A stretch of DNA of 38,865 nucleotides from JACRLI01 sp035542815 (GCA_035542815.1 DATKKS010000025.1:1-38865); one strand, 5' to 3'. Positions 8,231-16,492 are shown, numbered from the stretch's first letter. Notes: generated from the letters alone by a model not told the origin. A program made the numbers and translations.

Positions 8231-9195
8231 GGCGCGGAGGTCCCGGTGGCCTGGCTTGGCCGGTTGCTGTTGGGGTTGAAGAAGAAGCGGTCCGGCTGGA
8301 CGATTTCCCAGCCGCGCAGATAGCCGCCGGTCACCGGCATCACGATGCCGTTGATGTACTGGTCCACGAACAGGTCCAGCTTCCCGATGAAGGACCGCGG
8401 CACGTACACGATGTCGGTGGGCACCAGGGCCACGTCCGGGGCGTCCGGACGCCCCTCGAGGATCCGCGCCACGTTCACCCGGCGGGCCACCACCTGGTGG
8501 CCCGGGCCCCGGCGCAGCAGCACCACGCTCTTGAGCGTCCCGCTGGTCTTGACCCCGCCGGACTTGGCGATCAGCTGCAGGAGGCTCATGGACCCGGGGA
8601 TCTCGGTGGCGCCGGGCGAGGGCACCTCGCCCATGATGTAGACCTGGTTGGCGGCCACCTTCTTCACCCCCACGGTGACCACCGGGTGGCGGTAGTACGT
8701 GGCGTAGACGCCGGTCATCACCGAGTCCAGCTCGGCCGTGGTGCGGCCGGCGGCGCGCACTTCCTGCAACATCGGCGGGGTGATCATCCCGTCGGGCCGG
8801 ACCACCACCGAGGTGGAGAGTTCGCGGTCCACCGGCATGTCAATGGTCAGCTCGTCGCCCACCCCGATGCGGTAGCCCTCGCCGCCCGCCGGCACCAGCG
8901 TCGGAACCTCCACCACGACCTCGGCCGGACCCACCTCTCCGGGCTTCCCGGGCGGGGCGGGCGGCCGCGCCACCGGGGCGGAGGGCGGCGGGACGGGGGT
9001 CTGGGCGGCCGGCCCGCGGACGGTCTCGGTGTCGGGCGGAGCGGGCGCCTCCTCCGGGCGGGCGCCGGCCCAGCGGGGGGAAGCGGCGCTGCCGCACCCC
9101 TGGAGGGCGAGCGCCAGGAGGGCACACGAAGCCCACCACGCGCCACCGGAGGCGCGGGCGGGCCAGGGGGAACGTCGAGTCCGGAGGTGTCTCAT
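8227..9195 (-). CDS. Wza-like outer-membrane polysaccharide export lipoprotein
   Basis: A 322-residue exported protein. The signal peptide ends in the lipobox LQGC with cysteine 34, so it should be lipidated. A Pro-rich linker (about 47-90) precedes a Poly_export domain (PF02563) starting at GYRIGVGDELTIDMP (108-122), then one SLBB-like domain (about 188-270, VYIMGEVPSPGATEI) and an amphipathic C terminus that could be the membrane-spanning helix. With one SLBB it is a short OPX relative of E. coli Wza. It would form the outer-membrane exit for the glycan made by the downstream genes. It is the first gene of the operon, preceded by a long leader. Confidence 0.9.
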   Translation of the reverse strand: MRHLRTRRSPWPARASGGAWWASCALLALALQGCGSAASPRWAGARPEEAPAPPDTETVRGPAAQTPVPPPSAPVARPPAPPGKPGEVGPAEVVVEVPTLVPAGGEGYRIGVGDELTIDMPVDRELSTSVVVRPDGMITPPMLQEVRAAGRTTAELDSVMTGVYATYYRHPVVTVGVKKVAANQVYIMGEVPSPGATEIPGSMSLLQLIAKSGGVKTSGTLKSVVLLRRGPGHQVVARRVNVARILEGRPDAPDVALVPTDIVYVPRSFIGKLDLFVDQYINGIVMPVTGGYLRGWEIVQPDRFFFNPNSNRPSQATGTSAP

Positions 9196-9567
9196 TCGAT
9201 TCCCGAGCTACGGTCTTGAGTCGGCGGCGTCAACGGCGGGGCCGGCCGGCACAACCGACCGGCATAGTCCGCCCCTGGCGGCATTTGTCGTCTTCAGTCC
9301 TGATCACCGTAGCCAGAGGTCGTTCCGAGGTCTCCTAGGATGTCGGGCCGGGGCTCCGCCGAACGCCCCCCGGGCGGCTGGCCCGAGGCTGCCCTCAGCG
9401 GCGGAAGTCCGCACCGGTTACGGTCTTCCAAGGCATCGGCAGAGCCCGTCTGCTGCTGAACCCGAATCGACTGTGGGGGGCCGACGTGGGGTCGATCTCG
9501 CCGCGGGTTTCTGGCCCGCGGCCGGGTGCATGGGCCGCCCCAAGGCTGCCTGAAGCATAACCATGCC
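9196..9567 (-). other. Long structured 5' leader of the polysaccharide operon
   Basis: About 370 nt with no credible gene on either strand lie between the predicted start site and the Wza-like ATG. It contains a perfect 8-bp hairpin with a 7-nt loop (arms 9500-9507 and 9515-9522) and several shorter GC-rich inverted repeats, such as GCGGA/TCCGC around 9403-9412. No T-run terminator is visible. It did not match the conserved cores of c-di-GMP, TPP or SAM riboswitches that I know. A cis-regulatory RNA is plausible but unproven. Confidence 0.4.
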
Positions 9568-9573
9568 CGGATT

Positions 9574-9613
9574 AGCCTAACAGCACTCCCCCCAAACGTC
9601 AAGCCCCGTGACG
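9574..9613 (-). promoter_or_regulatory. Candidate sigma-70-type promoter with overlapping inverted repeat
   Basis: On the minus strand TTGACG (9597-9602) is followed after exactly 17 nt by TAGGCT (9574-9579), which would place transcription start near 9567 and direct it into the polysaccharide operon. The inverted repeat CGTCA-N7-TGACG (9597-9601 and 9609-9613) overlaps the -35 element and could be an operator. The -10 element matches consensus at only three positions, so this is a prediction. Confidence 0.4.
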
Positions 9614-9644
9614 CCAAACTCCGTGTGGCACTGTAAGTTTGCGA

Positions 9645-10610
9645 TTATTTCGGTCGCTCCCAGGAGCCCAATTCGGCCCGGATGAGCCCGCCCAGCAGCG
9701 GCACCAGGATTTCGTGCGGGCCCAGGAGCTGGAATCCCCGGCCCCCGCACTCCTGGGCCGGGCGCTCCAGGAGGTTCACCCGGGTCCGGTAGTGCGCCTG
9801 GAAGTCCATGTTGACCAGAGTCATGCCCTCGGTGTGCCCGCCCGCGTTGCGGGCCATGGTGAGGGCCTTCAGGAACACCTCGGGCAGCACCACCGCGGAG
9901 CCCAGGTTGAACACCACCCCGCCGGCCGCGCCGCACAGGAACTGGGCCAGGATGTCCAGGTCGCGGAGCGAGGTGGCCCCCAAGGCCGCCCCGTCCGCCT
10001 TGGGATGCTGGTGGATGATGTCGGTGCCCAGCGCCACGTGCACCGTCGCCGGCAGTCCCAGCTCCCAGGCGGTCGCCAGCAGGCTGTGCTCGCAGAACGG
10101 CGCGCGGCGCTCCAGCAGGTCGCGGCCCAGTCCCTCACCCAGGCCCAGGCCGTCGCGCTGGGCCCGCCCGGCGGCCGCGTTCATCCAGCTCCCCAGCTCC
10201 TCCCACATCCCGAAGGTGCCCGTGCGCAGCCCTTCCCCCACGTCCTCGGACGTGTCTCCGAAACAGGCCAGCTCGTAGTCGTGGATGGCGGTGGCCCCGT
10301 TCATGCCGAAGGCCCGCACCACGCCCCGGCGGGCCAGATCCACCAGGATCGGGCCGCAGCCGGTCTTGACCACGTGGGCGCCCAGCAGCACCAGCACCGG
10401 CCGTCCGGCCCGGCAGGCCTCGCCCACCGCGCGCACCACCGCGCGCAGGTCCCGCGCCGCCAGCACGTCGGGCAGGCAGTCCAGCAGCTCCGCCAGCGGC
10501 CGGGCCGGGTCCGGGATGCGCCCGGCCCCTTCCAGGTGGAAGCGCCGCTCCACCCCCGCGCGGCTGCGGGTGGTCAGGCGGGCGCGGTCCAGCGGCCGGG
10601 GCCGTTCCAT
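9645..10610 (-). CDS. Deoxyhypusine-synthase-like NAD-binding-fold protein
   Basis: A 321-residue soluble protein with no signal peptide. The stretch LVLLGAHVVKTGCGPILVDL, followed by a segment reading AFGMNGATAIHDYELACFG and TSEDVGEG, resembles the Rossmann-like core of deoxyhypusine synthase relatives and the C-terminal domain of TIGR00300/ArgZ-like proteins. The eukaryotic DHS catalytic-lysine motif was not found, so hypusine formation should not be assumed; bacteria lack eIF5A. A second conserved-looking stretch is VALGTDIIHQHPKADGAALG. The ATG was preferred over a GTG 9 nt upstream because GGAG lies 8 nt before it. It follows the DUF3108 gene by 34 bp. The function is unknown. Confidence 0.6.
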   Translation of the reverse strand: MERPRPLDRARLTTRSRAGVERRFHLEGAGRIPDPARPLAELLDCLPDVLAARDLRAVVRAVGEACRAGRPVLVLLGAHVVKTGCGPILVDLARRGVVRAFGMNGATAIHDYELACFGDTSEDVGEGLRTGTFGMWEELGSWMNAAAGRAQRDGLGLGEGLGRDLLERRAPFCEHSLLATAWELGLPATVHVALGTDIIHQHPKADGAALGATSLRDLDILAQFLCGAAGGVVFNLGSAVVLPEVFLKALTMARNAGGHTEGMTLVNMDFQAHYRTRVNLLERPAQECGGRGFQLLGPHEILVPLLGGLIRAELGSWERPK

Positions 10611-10644
10611 CACCCGCACTCCGAGCGGCGGCCGGGCCCGCGCA

Positions 10645-11487
10645 TCACGGCGTCGCCCCGTCCCGCACCGAGACCAGGTCGGCGGTGATCGCGCCCAGCG
10701 GCAGCTTGCTGCGCATGCGCACCGGCAGGTGGCGCTCGTCGGTGCTGATCCACAGCAGGATGCGCCCGCGGTGCCGGAAGATGCCGCCGCGGTCCACCCG
10801 CGGCTCGACCTTGAAGCACTCGAACTCGCCGGCGTCGGTCTTGACCGTCTCGCGCCCGTACACGCGCACCTGCATCGGGTAGGTCACCTTGTTGGAGTGG
10901 GTCTCGAGGTAGAAGACGGTGTTGTCGTGCAGATCCAGGCACCGCGCCACGTAGAACGCGGACAGGTCGTCCTGCACCGGCCCGGGGATGCTCAGGGTGT
11001 CGCCCGACGCGTAGCGGGCCAGGCCGGAGGCGTAATCGAAGCGGATGTCCTGCTCCTGGTGGTAGCTGCCCTCGTGCAGCCGCTTCTCCAGCCGCCGGCT
11101 CATGAGCCCGGCCGAGTCCAGCGCCGACTCCACCCGGTCGTTCACGTCGTAGATCTTGCCGAACAGCCCGCCTGAGCGGGCCTGGCTGCGCAGCCGGAAG
11201 CACCGCTGCCCGTCCACCACGTCCGCGCCCAGGATCTGCAGCCGCGACTCGCCCGCGTAGATCACGCCGTAGTGGACCTCGAAGCCCAGGTCCTCCCCCG
11301 CGTGCAGCGGCCCCGGCCGGCGGGCCGAGGCCAGCGTCGCCCGGGCCTGCTCGCTGAAGCGGGCCAGCCCGACCGAATCGGGCAGCGCTCCCGCCTCCTC
11401 GTCCTCGCCCCCGGCGCCCAACGCCGCCAGCGAGGACAGCACCACCGCGGCCGCCAGCGCCGCAGCCGCCAGGGTGCGGCCCCCCAC
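10645..11487 (-). CDS. Exported DUF3108 protein
   Basis: A 280-residue protein with an N-terminal signal peptide (about 1-25, Ala/Leu/Val-rich core ending near ALGA). The mature part matches the DUF3108 (PF11306) pattern: GEDLGFEVHYGVIYAGESRL, then DVNDRVESALD, then FECFKVEPRVDRGGIFRHRG and a C-terminal LLWISTDERHLPVRMRSKL. The family is predicted to form a periplasmic beta-sandwich or barrel, often with a lipid-binding flavour; no enzyme activity is established. The start is GTG, 8 nt after the threonine synthase stop, with GAGGCGG just upstream. Longer in-frame sequence upstream is a shadow of thrC. Confidence 0.8.
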   Translation of the reverse strand: MGGRTLAAAALAAAVVLSSLAALGAGGEDEEAGALPDSVGLARFSEQARATLASARRPGPLHAGEDLGFEVHYGVIYAGESRLQILGADVVDGQRCFRLRSQARSGGLFGKIYDVNDRVESALDSAGLMSRRLEKRLHEGSYHQEQDIRFDYASGLARYASGDTLSIPGPVQDDLSAFYVARCLDLHDNTVFYLETHSNKVTYPMQVRVYGRETVKTDAGEFECFKVEPRVDRGGIFRHRGRILLWISTDERHLPVRMRSKLPLGAITADLVSVRDGATP

Positions 11488-11495
11488 CCCCCGCC

Positions 11496-12728
11496 TCAGG
11501 AGTTCGGCCAAGCCACACCCTCCGGGAAGCGCTCCGCCAGGCCGGCCAGGACGTCCGGGTACTTGTAGCCGCTGCCGGTCAGGAACAGCACCGTCTCGGA
11601 GTCCTCCTCGAGGAAGCCCGCGCGCCGCAGGCGGTAGGCCGCCGCGACCGCCGCCCCGTCCTCGGGCGCCGGGTAGATTCCCTCCAGGCGCGCCAGCAGC
11701 AGCGTCCCGAACAGCAGCTCCTCGTCGGTCACGCTCACCGCGGTGCCCGCGCTCTCGCGCAGCGCCCGCAGCATCAACCGGTCCCCCACCGCGGAGGGAA
11801 CCCGCAGCCCGGCCGCGACCGTGTGCGGGTGCTCCGCCGGGGCGGCCCGCTCCGCGCCGGCGTGGAAGGCCCGCACCACCGGCGCGCAGCCCTCCGCCTG
11901 CACCGTGATCATCCGCGGCCGCGGCGGCCCGGCCAAGCCCAGCTCCTGCAGCTCCGCGAACGCCTTCCACATCCCCACCAGCCCGGTCCCGCCGCCGGTA
12001 GGATAGATGATGTTCCCCGGCAGGCGCCATCCCAGCTGCTGGGCCAGCTCGTAGCCCATGGTCTTCTTGCCCTCCAGGCGGTACGGCTCCTTGAGGGTCG
12101 AGACGTCGAACCAGCCTTCCTTCTCGCGCACCGCCGCGAGCGCCCGCCCGCAGTCGGTGATCACGCCGTCCACCAGCACCACCTCGGCCCCGAACGCGCG
12201 GCACTCCTCCGGGAACAGCGCCGGGACGTCGCGCGGCAGATACACCCGCGCGGTCAGCCCGCCGCGCGCCGCGTACGCGCACAGCGCGCTGGCGGCGTTC
12301 CCGGCCGAGGGCAGCGCCAGCCGGGAGGCACCCAGCTCCCGCGCGCGGCTCACCGCCACCGCCAGCCCGCGGGCCTTGAACGAGCCGGTGGGGTTGCCCG
12401 TCTCGTCCTTCAGCAGCAGCCGCGAAAGGCCCAGCCGGGCCCCCAGGCGGGGCGCCGGCCGGAGCGGCGTGCCGCCCTCGCCCAGGTCCAAGACGTGGGC
12501 CGGATCCCGCACCGGCAGCACCTCGCTCCAGCGCCACAGCCCGGGCGGGCGGGTGGCCGAGCCGGCGCGGTCCAGGGTGCGGCGGGCGCGGGCCAGGTCG
12601 TAGCGCGCCAGCAGCGGGGAGCCGCACGTGCACAGCCCGTGCAGGCGGTCGGGCGGCAGCTGGGTGCCGCACTCGGGGCACTCCAGCCGGGCAAGGCAGG
12701 ACTCGGGAGTCGGGGACCCGGCGCTCAA
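11496..12728 (-). CDS. thrC: Threonine synthase (PLP-dependent)
   Basis: A 410-residue fold-type II PLP enzyme converting O-phosphohomoserine to threonine. The N terminus has a zinc-ribbon-like CPEC (17-20) and CTC (33-35), common in archaeal/actinobacterial-type threonine synthases. The Schiff-base lysine is K118 in NPTGSFKARG; the phosphate-binding loop is PTGGGTGLVGMWKAF; and the C terminus has FLTGSGYKYPD. The start is TTG, overlapping the M16 protease stop as TTGA; no ATG or GTG lies between it and the first cysteine pair. No other threonine-pathway gene is nearby. Cysteate synthase or another PLP lyase is a less likely alternative. Confidence 0.88.
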   Translation of the reverse strand: MSAGSPTPESCLARLECPECGTQLPPDRLHGLCTCGSPLLARYDLARARRTLDRAGSATRPPGLWRWSEVLPVRDPAHVLDLGEGGTPLRPAPRLGARLGLSRLLLKDETGNPTGSFKARGLAVAVSRARELGASRLALPSAGNAASALCAYAARGGLTARVYLPRDVPALFPEECRAFGAEVVLVDGVITDCGRALAAVREKEGWFDVSTLKEPYRLEGKKTMGYELAQQLGWRLPGNIIYPTGGGTGLVGMWKAFAELQELGLAGPPRPRMITVQAEGCAPVVRAFHAGAERAAPAEHPHTVAAGLRVPSAVGDRLMLRALRESAGTAVSVTDEELLFGTLLLARLEGIYPAPEDGAAVAAAYRLRRAGFLEEDSETVLFLTGSGYKYPDVLAGLAERFPEGVAWPNS

Positions 12729-14029
12729 GGCTGGCGCCCGTTCCACGCCAGGTCGCGGCACGGGCCGAGCGCCGCCACCAGCGTGCGCTCCGGGTCCAGC
12801 AGCCCCGCCGCCATCCGCAGCACGTCCGGCTCGTGCACCGCTTCGATGGCCCCCAGCAGCTCCTCGACCGGCACCCGCCGGCCGTAGGCCATCTCGGCCC
12901 GGGCCAGCTGGCTCATGCGGTTGCTCATGCTCTCCAGCCCCAGCAGCAGTCCGCCCTTGAGCTGCTCCCGGGCGCTGTCCAGCTCTCCCGGCCGCAGCCC
13001 CTCCGCCAGCAGCCCGCGGTATTCGCCCACCAGCACGTCCAGGGCCCGCTGGGTCTCGCCCGGCGAGCAGCCCAGGGCCGAGCCGAACACGCCCGCGTCG
13101 CGGTGCAGGTCGGTGAAGCTGTACACCGAGTAACTCAGCCCCTCGCGCTCGCGGATGGCCTGGAACAGGCGCGAACTCATGCCCCCGCCCAGCAGGGTGG
13201 ACAGCAGGTTCACCGCGAAGCGATCCGGGTCCCGGTAGGACACGGTGCGCTGTCCCAGCACCACGTGCTCCTGGGACAGGTCCTTGATCGCCGGGCGCAG
13301 TCCGCGGGGCGGCTCGGGCAGCAGGTCCACGCGGCGCGGGGGCGGGCCGCCGGGTGCGACCACGTGGCGGTCCACCAGCGCCAGCAGCTCGTCGGGATCC
13401 AGCGCGCCGGCCACCGCGACCACCATGTTCGGCGCGGTGTAGTGGGCCCGGAACCACTCCCGGATCACCTCGGGGGTGAGCGCCTGGATGCTCGACTCGG
13501 TGCCCAGGATGGGGCGGCCCAGCGGATGGCCCTGCCACAGCTGGCCGGAGAAGCTCTCGTGGACCACGTCCTCGGGGTTGTCCTCGAAGGACCGGATCTC
13601 GTCCACGATGACCTTCTTCTCCTTGTCCACCTCCTCGGCCGTGAGCAGCGGGTGGCAGGTCAGGTCGGCCAGCACGTCCACCGCCAGCGGCAGGTGCTCG
13701 GACAGCACCCGGGCATAGAAGCAGGTGGCCTCGCGCCCGGTGAAGGCGTCCAGCTCCCCGCCCACCGACTCCAGGGCGCGGGCGATCTCGTAGGTGTCGC
13801 GGCGTTCGGTGCCCTTGAAGACCAGGTGTTCGACGAAGTGGGCGATGCCGGCCACCGGGTCGGCCTCGTCGCGCGTGCCGGTCCGGACCCACAGCCCGAT
13901 GGCCAGGGAGGACACGGTGGGCACGGTCTCGAGCACCACGGTGAGCCCGGAGGGCAGCACGTGGCGCTCCCAGGAGCTTTCCAGATCGGTGGGCCACGGC
14001 CGGGCCCGGGCTTTGGGATCGAGGTCCAT
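12725..14029 (-). CDS. M16 family zinc metalloprotease (processing-peptidase-like)
   Basis: A 434-residue two-lobed M16B peptidase. The inverted zinc motif HFVEH (64-68) supplies two histidines and the catalytic glutamate, and E144 in VIVDEI is the likely third ligand, at the expected distance of about 76 residues. The N-terminal segment LPSGLTVVLETVPT is typical. The second lobe has LLGGGMSSRLFQAIRE and REGLSYSVYSF. There is no signal peptide, so it probably acts in the cytoplasm, as do B. subtilis MlpA/YmxG-type homologues, which also lie near pnp. Its stop overlaps the TTG of thrC. A GC hairpin separates it from pnp upstream. Confidence 0.92.
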   Translation of the reverse strand: MDLDPKARARPWPTDLESSWERHVLPSGLTVVLETVPTVSSLAIGLWVRTGTRDEADPVAGIAHFVEHLVFKGTERRDTYEIARALESVGGELDAFTGREATCFYARVLSEHLPLAVDVLADLTCHPLLTAEEVDKEKKVIVDEIRSFEDNPEDVVHESFSGQLWQGHPLGRPILGTESSIQALTPEVIREWFRAHYTAPNMVVAVAGALDPDELLALVDRHVVAPGGPPPRRVDLLPEPPRGLRPAIKDLSQEHVVLGQRTVSYRDPDRFAVNLLSTLLGGGMSSRLFQAIREREGLSYSVYSFTDLHRDAGVFGSALGCSPGETQRALDVLVGEYRGLLAEGLRPGELDSAREQLKGGLLLGLESMSNRMSQLARAEMAYGRRVPVEELLGAIEAVHEPDVLRMAAGLLDPERTLVAALGPCRDLAWNGRQP

Positions 14030-14104
14030 GGATGGCGGTCCGATCGGGGGATGCACGAGTGGGCCATGGGAACTTCGCCGGCCCCGCCGGCCCGGTCCCG
14101 GGTC

Positions 14105-14133
14105 GGCCGGCGGGGAGCGCCTCCCCGCCGGCC
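14105..14133 (-). terminator. Strong GC stem-loop between pnp and the M16 gene
   Basis: A perfect 13-bp inverted repeat (14105-14117 with 14121-14133) with a 3-nt loop lies 51 nt past the pnp stop. It has no T-tract, so it may be a pause or RNA-stability element rather than a classical intrinsic terminator. The rest of the 155-bp gap is GC-rich with no gene. Confidence 0.5.
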
Positions 14134-14184
14134 CCACCGCGGCCGGAAGACCCGGGGCGGGAGCCGGCCCCGCCCCGAGCGTGG

Positions 14185-16287
14185 TCACTTGCGCGGGGCG
14201 CCCGCCTCGGCCAGCTCGGCCAGGGCCTGCTTGCGGGAGAGCTTGATCTTGCCCTCCTTGTCGATGCCGATGACCTTCACCAGCATCTTGTCGCCCTCCG
14301 CGCACACGTCTTCGACCCGCGCCACCCGGTGCGGCTCCAGCTCCGAGATGTGCACCAGGCCGTCCTTGCCCGGCACGATCTCGACGAAGGCGCCGAAGGT
14401 GGTGATGCGCCGCACCGTGCCGGTGAACACCTTCCCGATCTCGGGGTCCTCGGTGATCGCCCGGATCATGGCCAGCGCGCTCTCTCCGCCCTTGCTGTCG
14501 TAGGAGGCGATCTTCACCGTGCCGTCGTCCTCGATGTCGATCTGGGCGCCGGTCTGCTCGGTGATGCGCTTGATCACCTTGCCGCCCGAGCCGATGACCT
14601 CGCGGATCTTCTCCGGGTCGATCTTGTGCACCAGGATGCGCGGCGCGTACACCGACAGCTCCTGGCGCGGCGACGCCAGCGTCTGCTCCATGATCCCCAG
14701 GATGTGCAGGCGCCCCTGGCGGGCCTGCTCCAGCGCCCGCTCGATGAGTTCGAACCCGATCCCGGCGATCTTGACGTCCATCTGGAAAGCGGTGACCCCG
14801 GCGCGCGTGCCGGTGACCTTGAAGTCCATGTCGCCTAGATGGTCCTCGACCCCCAGGATGTCCGACAGCACCGCCACCCGGTCCCCCTCCTTCACCAGCC
14901 CCATGGCGATGCCCGCCACCGGGGCCTTGATCGGGCAGCCCGCGTCCATCAGCGCCAGCGAGCTGCCGCACACGGTGGCCATGGAGGAGGACCCGTTGGA
15001 CTCCAGGATCTCCGAGACCAGCCGGATGGTGTAGGGGAAGATCTCGTCGGCCGGAATCACCGGCTCGATGGCCCGCTCGGCCAGCGCCCCGTGCCCGATC
15101 TCGCGGCGCCCGGGGCCGCGCAGCGGCCGGACCTCGCCCACCGAGAAGGGCGGGAAGTTGTAGTGCAGCATGTAGCTCTTCCAGGACTGCCCTTCCAGCT
15201 CCTCCACCCGCTGCTCGTCCATGGAGGTGCCCAGGGTGCACACCGCCAGGGCCTGGGTCTGGCCCCGGGTGAACAGGGCCGAGCCGTGGGTGCGCGGCAG
15301 CACCCCCACCTCGCAGGTGATCGGCCGGATGGTCCGCGCGTCCCGCCCGTCGGCGCGGCGGTCCTCCTCCAGGATCGCCCGGCGCAGCTCCTCGCGCTCC
15401 AGTTCCTCCACCCGCACCGGAATCTGCGGCGCCAGGTCCGGGTAGGCCTCGGCCAGCGCCGCAGTGGCCTCCTCGGTGATGCGCGACATCTCCTTCTCGC
15501 GGTCTTCCTTGAGCGCGATCCGCCCCGCCGCCCGGACCGCCTCGGCGCACCGGGCCCGGATGTCGGCCTCCAGCGCGGACGTGTCCGGCACGTCGGGGAT
15601 GGACCGCTTGGGCTTGCCGGCCGCCTCGCGCAGCCGGTGCTGCAGGTCGATGACCGGCTGGGCCTCCTGGAAGCCCAGGCGCATCGCCTGGAGCATGACC
15701 TCCTCGCCGACCTCGCGGCAGCCGCCCTCGACCATGATGATGTTCTCGCGGGTGGCGGCCACCACCACGTCCAGCTCGCTCTCCTCCAGCTGGGCGAAGG
15801 TTGGGTTGACGATCAGCTCCCCGTTCACCCGGCCGATGCGCACCGCGCCCACCGGCTCCGGGAACGGGATGTCCGAGACCATGATCGCGGCGGAGGCCCC
15901 GATCAGCCCCAGGACGTCCGAGTCGTTCTCCTGGTCCGAGGACAGGACGGTGGCGAAGATCTGGATTTCGTAGTTGAAGGCCTTGTCGAACAGGGGACGC
16001 AGCGGGCGGTCAATCAGGCGGGAGGAGAGGATCTCCTTCTCGGTAGGTCGGCCTTCGCGCTTGAAGAAGCCGCCGGGGATCTTGCCCGCGGCGTAGGTCT
16101 TCTCCCGGTACTCGACGGTCAGCGGGAAGAAGTCCCGGGTGGAGGGGGTCTTGTCCGCCACCACCGCGGCCAGCACCACGGTCTCCCCGAACTGGACGGT
16201 CACCGACCCGGAAGCCTGCTTGGCCATCCGGCCGGTCTCGAGGGTCAGCGTGCGGCCGCCGACCTCGATGGACATCTTGTGATCCAT
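14185..16287 (-). CDS. pnp: Polyribonucleotide nucleotidyltransferase (PNPase)
   Basis: A 700-residue 3'-5' phosphorolytic exoribonuclease, of normal family length. Two RNase PH domains (about 1-225 and 310-545, with FTRGQTQALAVCTLG in the second) flank an all-helical linker. The KH domain begins at IREVIGSGGKVIKRITEQTG, and the S1 domain (about 620-690) carries GTVRRITTFGAFVEIVPGKD. It works in mRNA decay and forms trimers in the cytoplasm. The start is firm: AGGAGG lies directly upstream of the ATG. It follows rpsO, the widely conserved order, separated by a hairpin. Confidence 0.97.
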   Translation of the reverse strand: MDHKMSIEVGGRTLTLETGRMAKQASGSVTVQFGETVVLAAVVADKTPSTRDFFPLTVEYREKTYAAGKIPGGFFKREGRPTEKEILSSRLIDRPLRPLFDKAFNYEIQIFATVLSSDQENDSDVLGLIGASAAIMVSDIPFPEPVGAVRIGRVNGELIVNPTFAQLEESELDVVVAATRENIIMVEGGCREVGEEVMLQAMRLGFQEAQPVIDLQHRLREAAGKPKRSIPDVPDTSALEADIRARCAEAVRAAGRIALKEDREKEMSRITEEATAALAEAYPDLAPQIPVRVEELEREELRRAILEEDRRADGRDARTIRPITCEVGVLPRTHGSALFTRGQTQALAVCTLGTSMDEQRVEELEGQSWKSYMLHYNFPPFSVGEVRPLRGPGRREIGHGALAERAIEPVIPADEIFPYTIRLVSEILESNGSSSMATVCGSSLALMDAGCPIKAPVAGIAMGLVKEGDRVAVLSDILGVEDHLGDMDFKVTGTRAGVTAFQMDVKIAGIGFELIERALEQARQGRLHILGIMEQTLASPRQELSVYAPRILVHKIDPEKIREVIGSGGKVIKRITEQTGAQIDIEDDGTVKIASYDSKGGESALAMIRAITEDPEIGKVFTGTVRRITTFGAFVEIVPGKDGLVHISELEPHRVARVEDVCAEGDKMLVKVIGIDKEGKIKLSRKQALAELAEAGAPRK

Positions 16288-16446
16288 GGAATCCTCCTGG
16301 TGCAGCGGTGCCCGGGGAGCCCCTCACCCGCTGGCCAGTAGCCCTCGCACAGCAACCGGGCGGATCACGCCGGGAGCACCGGGGATCCTGGAATGGGTCG
16401 CTGCGCCGGGGCCTCCGGCCAATTGGCTGCGGCTCCTACGCGTCGG

Positions 16447-16475
16447 TCCCCGGCCGGGACTTTCCCGGCCGGGGA
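16447..16475 (-). terminator. rpsO-pnp intercistronic stem-loop
   Basis: A perfect 13-bp inverted repeat (16447-16459 with 16463-16475) with a CTT/AAG loop begins about 18 nt after the rpsO stop. There is no T-tract. By position it matches the rpsO attenuating terminator and the RNase III hairpin upstream of pnp in enterobacteria. Here it could give partial termination and be a processing site that controls pnp (inference). The remaining sequence to pnp holds no gene. Confidence 0.55.
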
Positions 16476-16492
16476 TCCGATGGAGGCACTGC

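Noticed and set aside
9196..9567. A c-di-GMP, TPP or SAM riboswitch in the polysaccharide operon leader
   Set aside because: The conserved core sequences of these classes that I could check by eye were not present; only generic hairpins are seen.
11496..13997. Very long in-frame readings joining neighbouring genes (also at 2900-5647, 6012-7802, 10645-12681, 12725-15550, 16876-18870 and 21818-24856)
   Set aside because: Only the 3' part of each matches a family; the 5' part is an out-of-frame shadow of the upstream gene. The true starts are the overlapping ATG, GTG or TTG codons given in the annotation.
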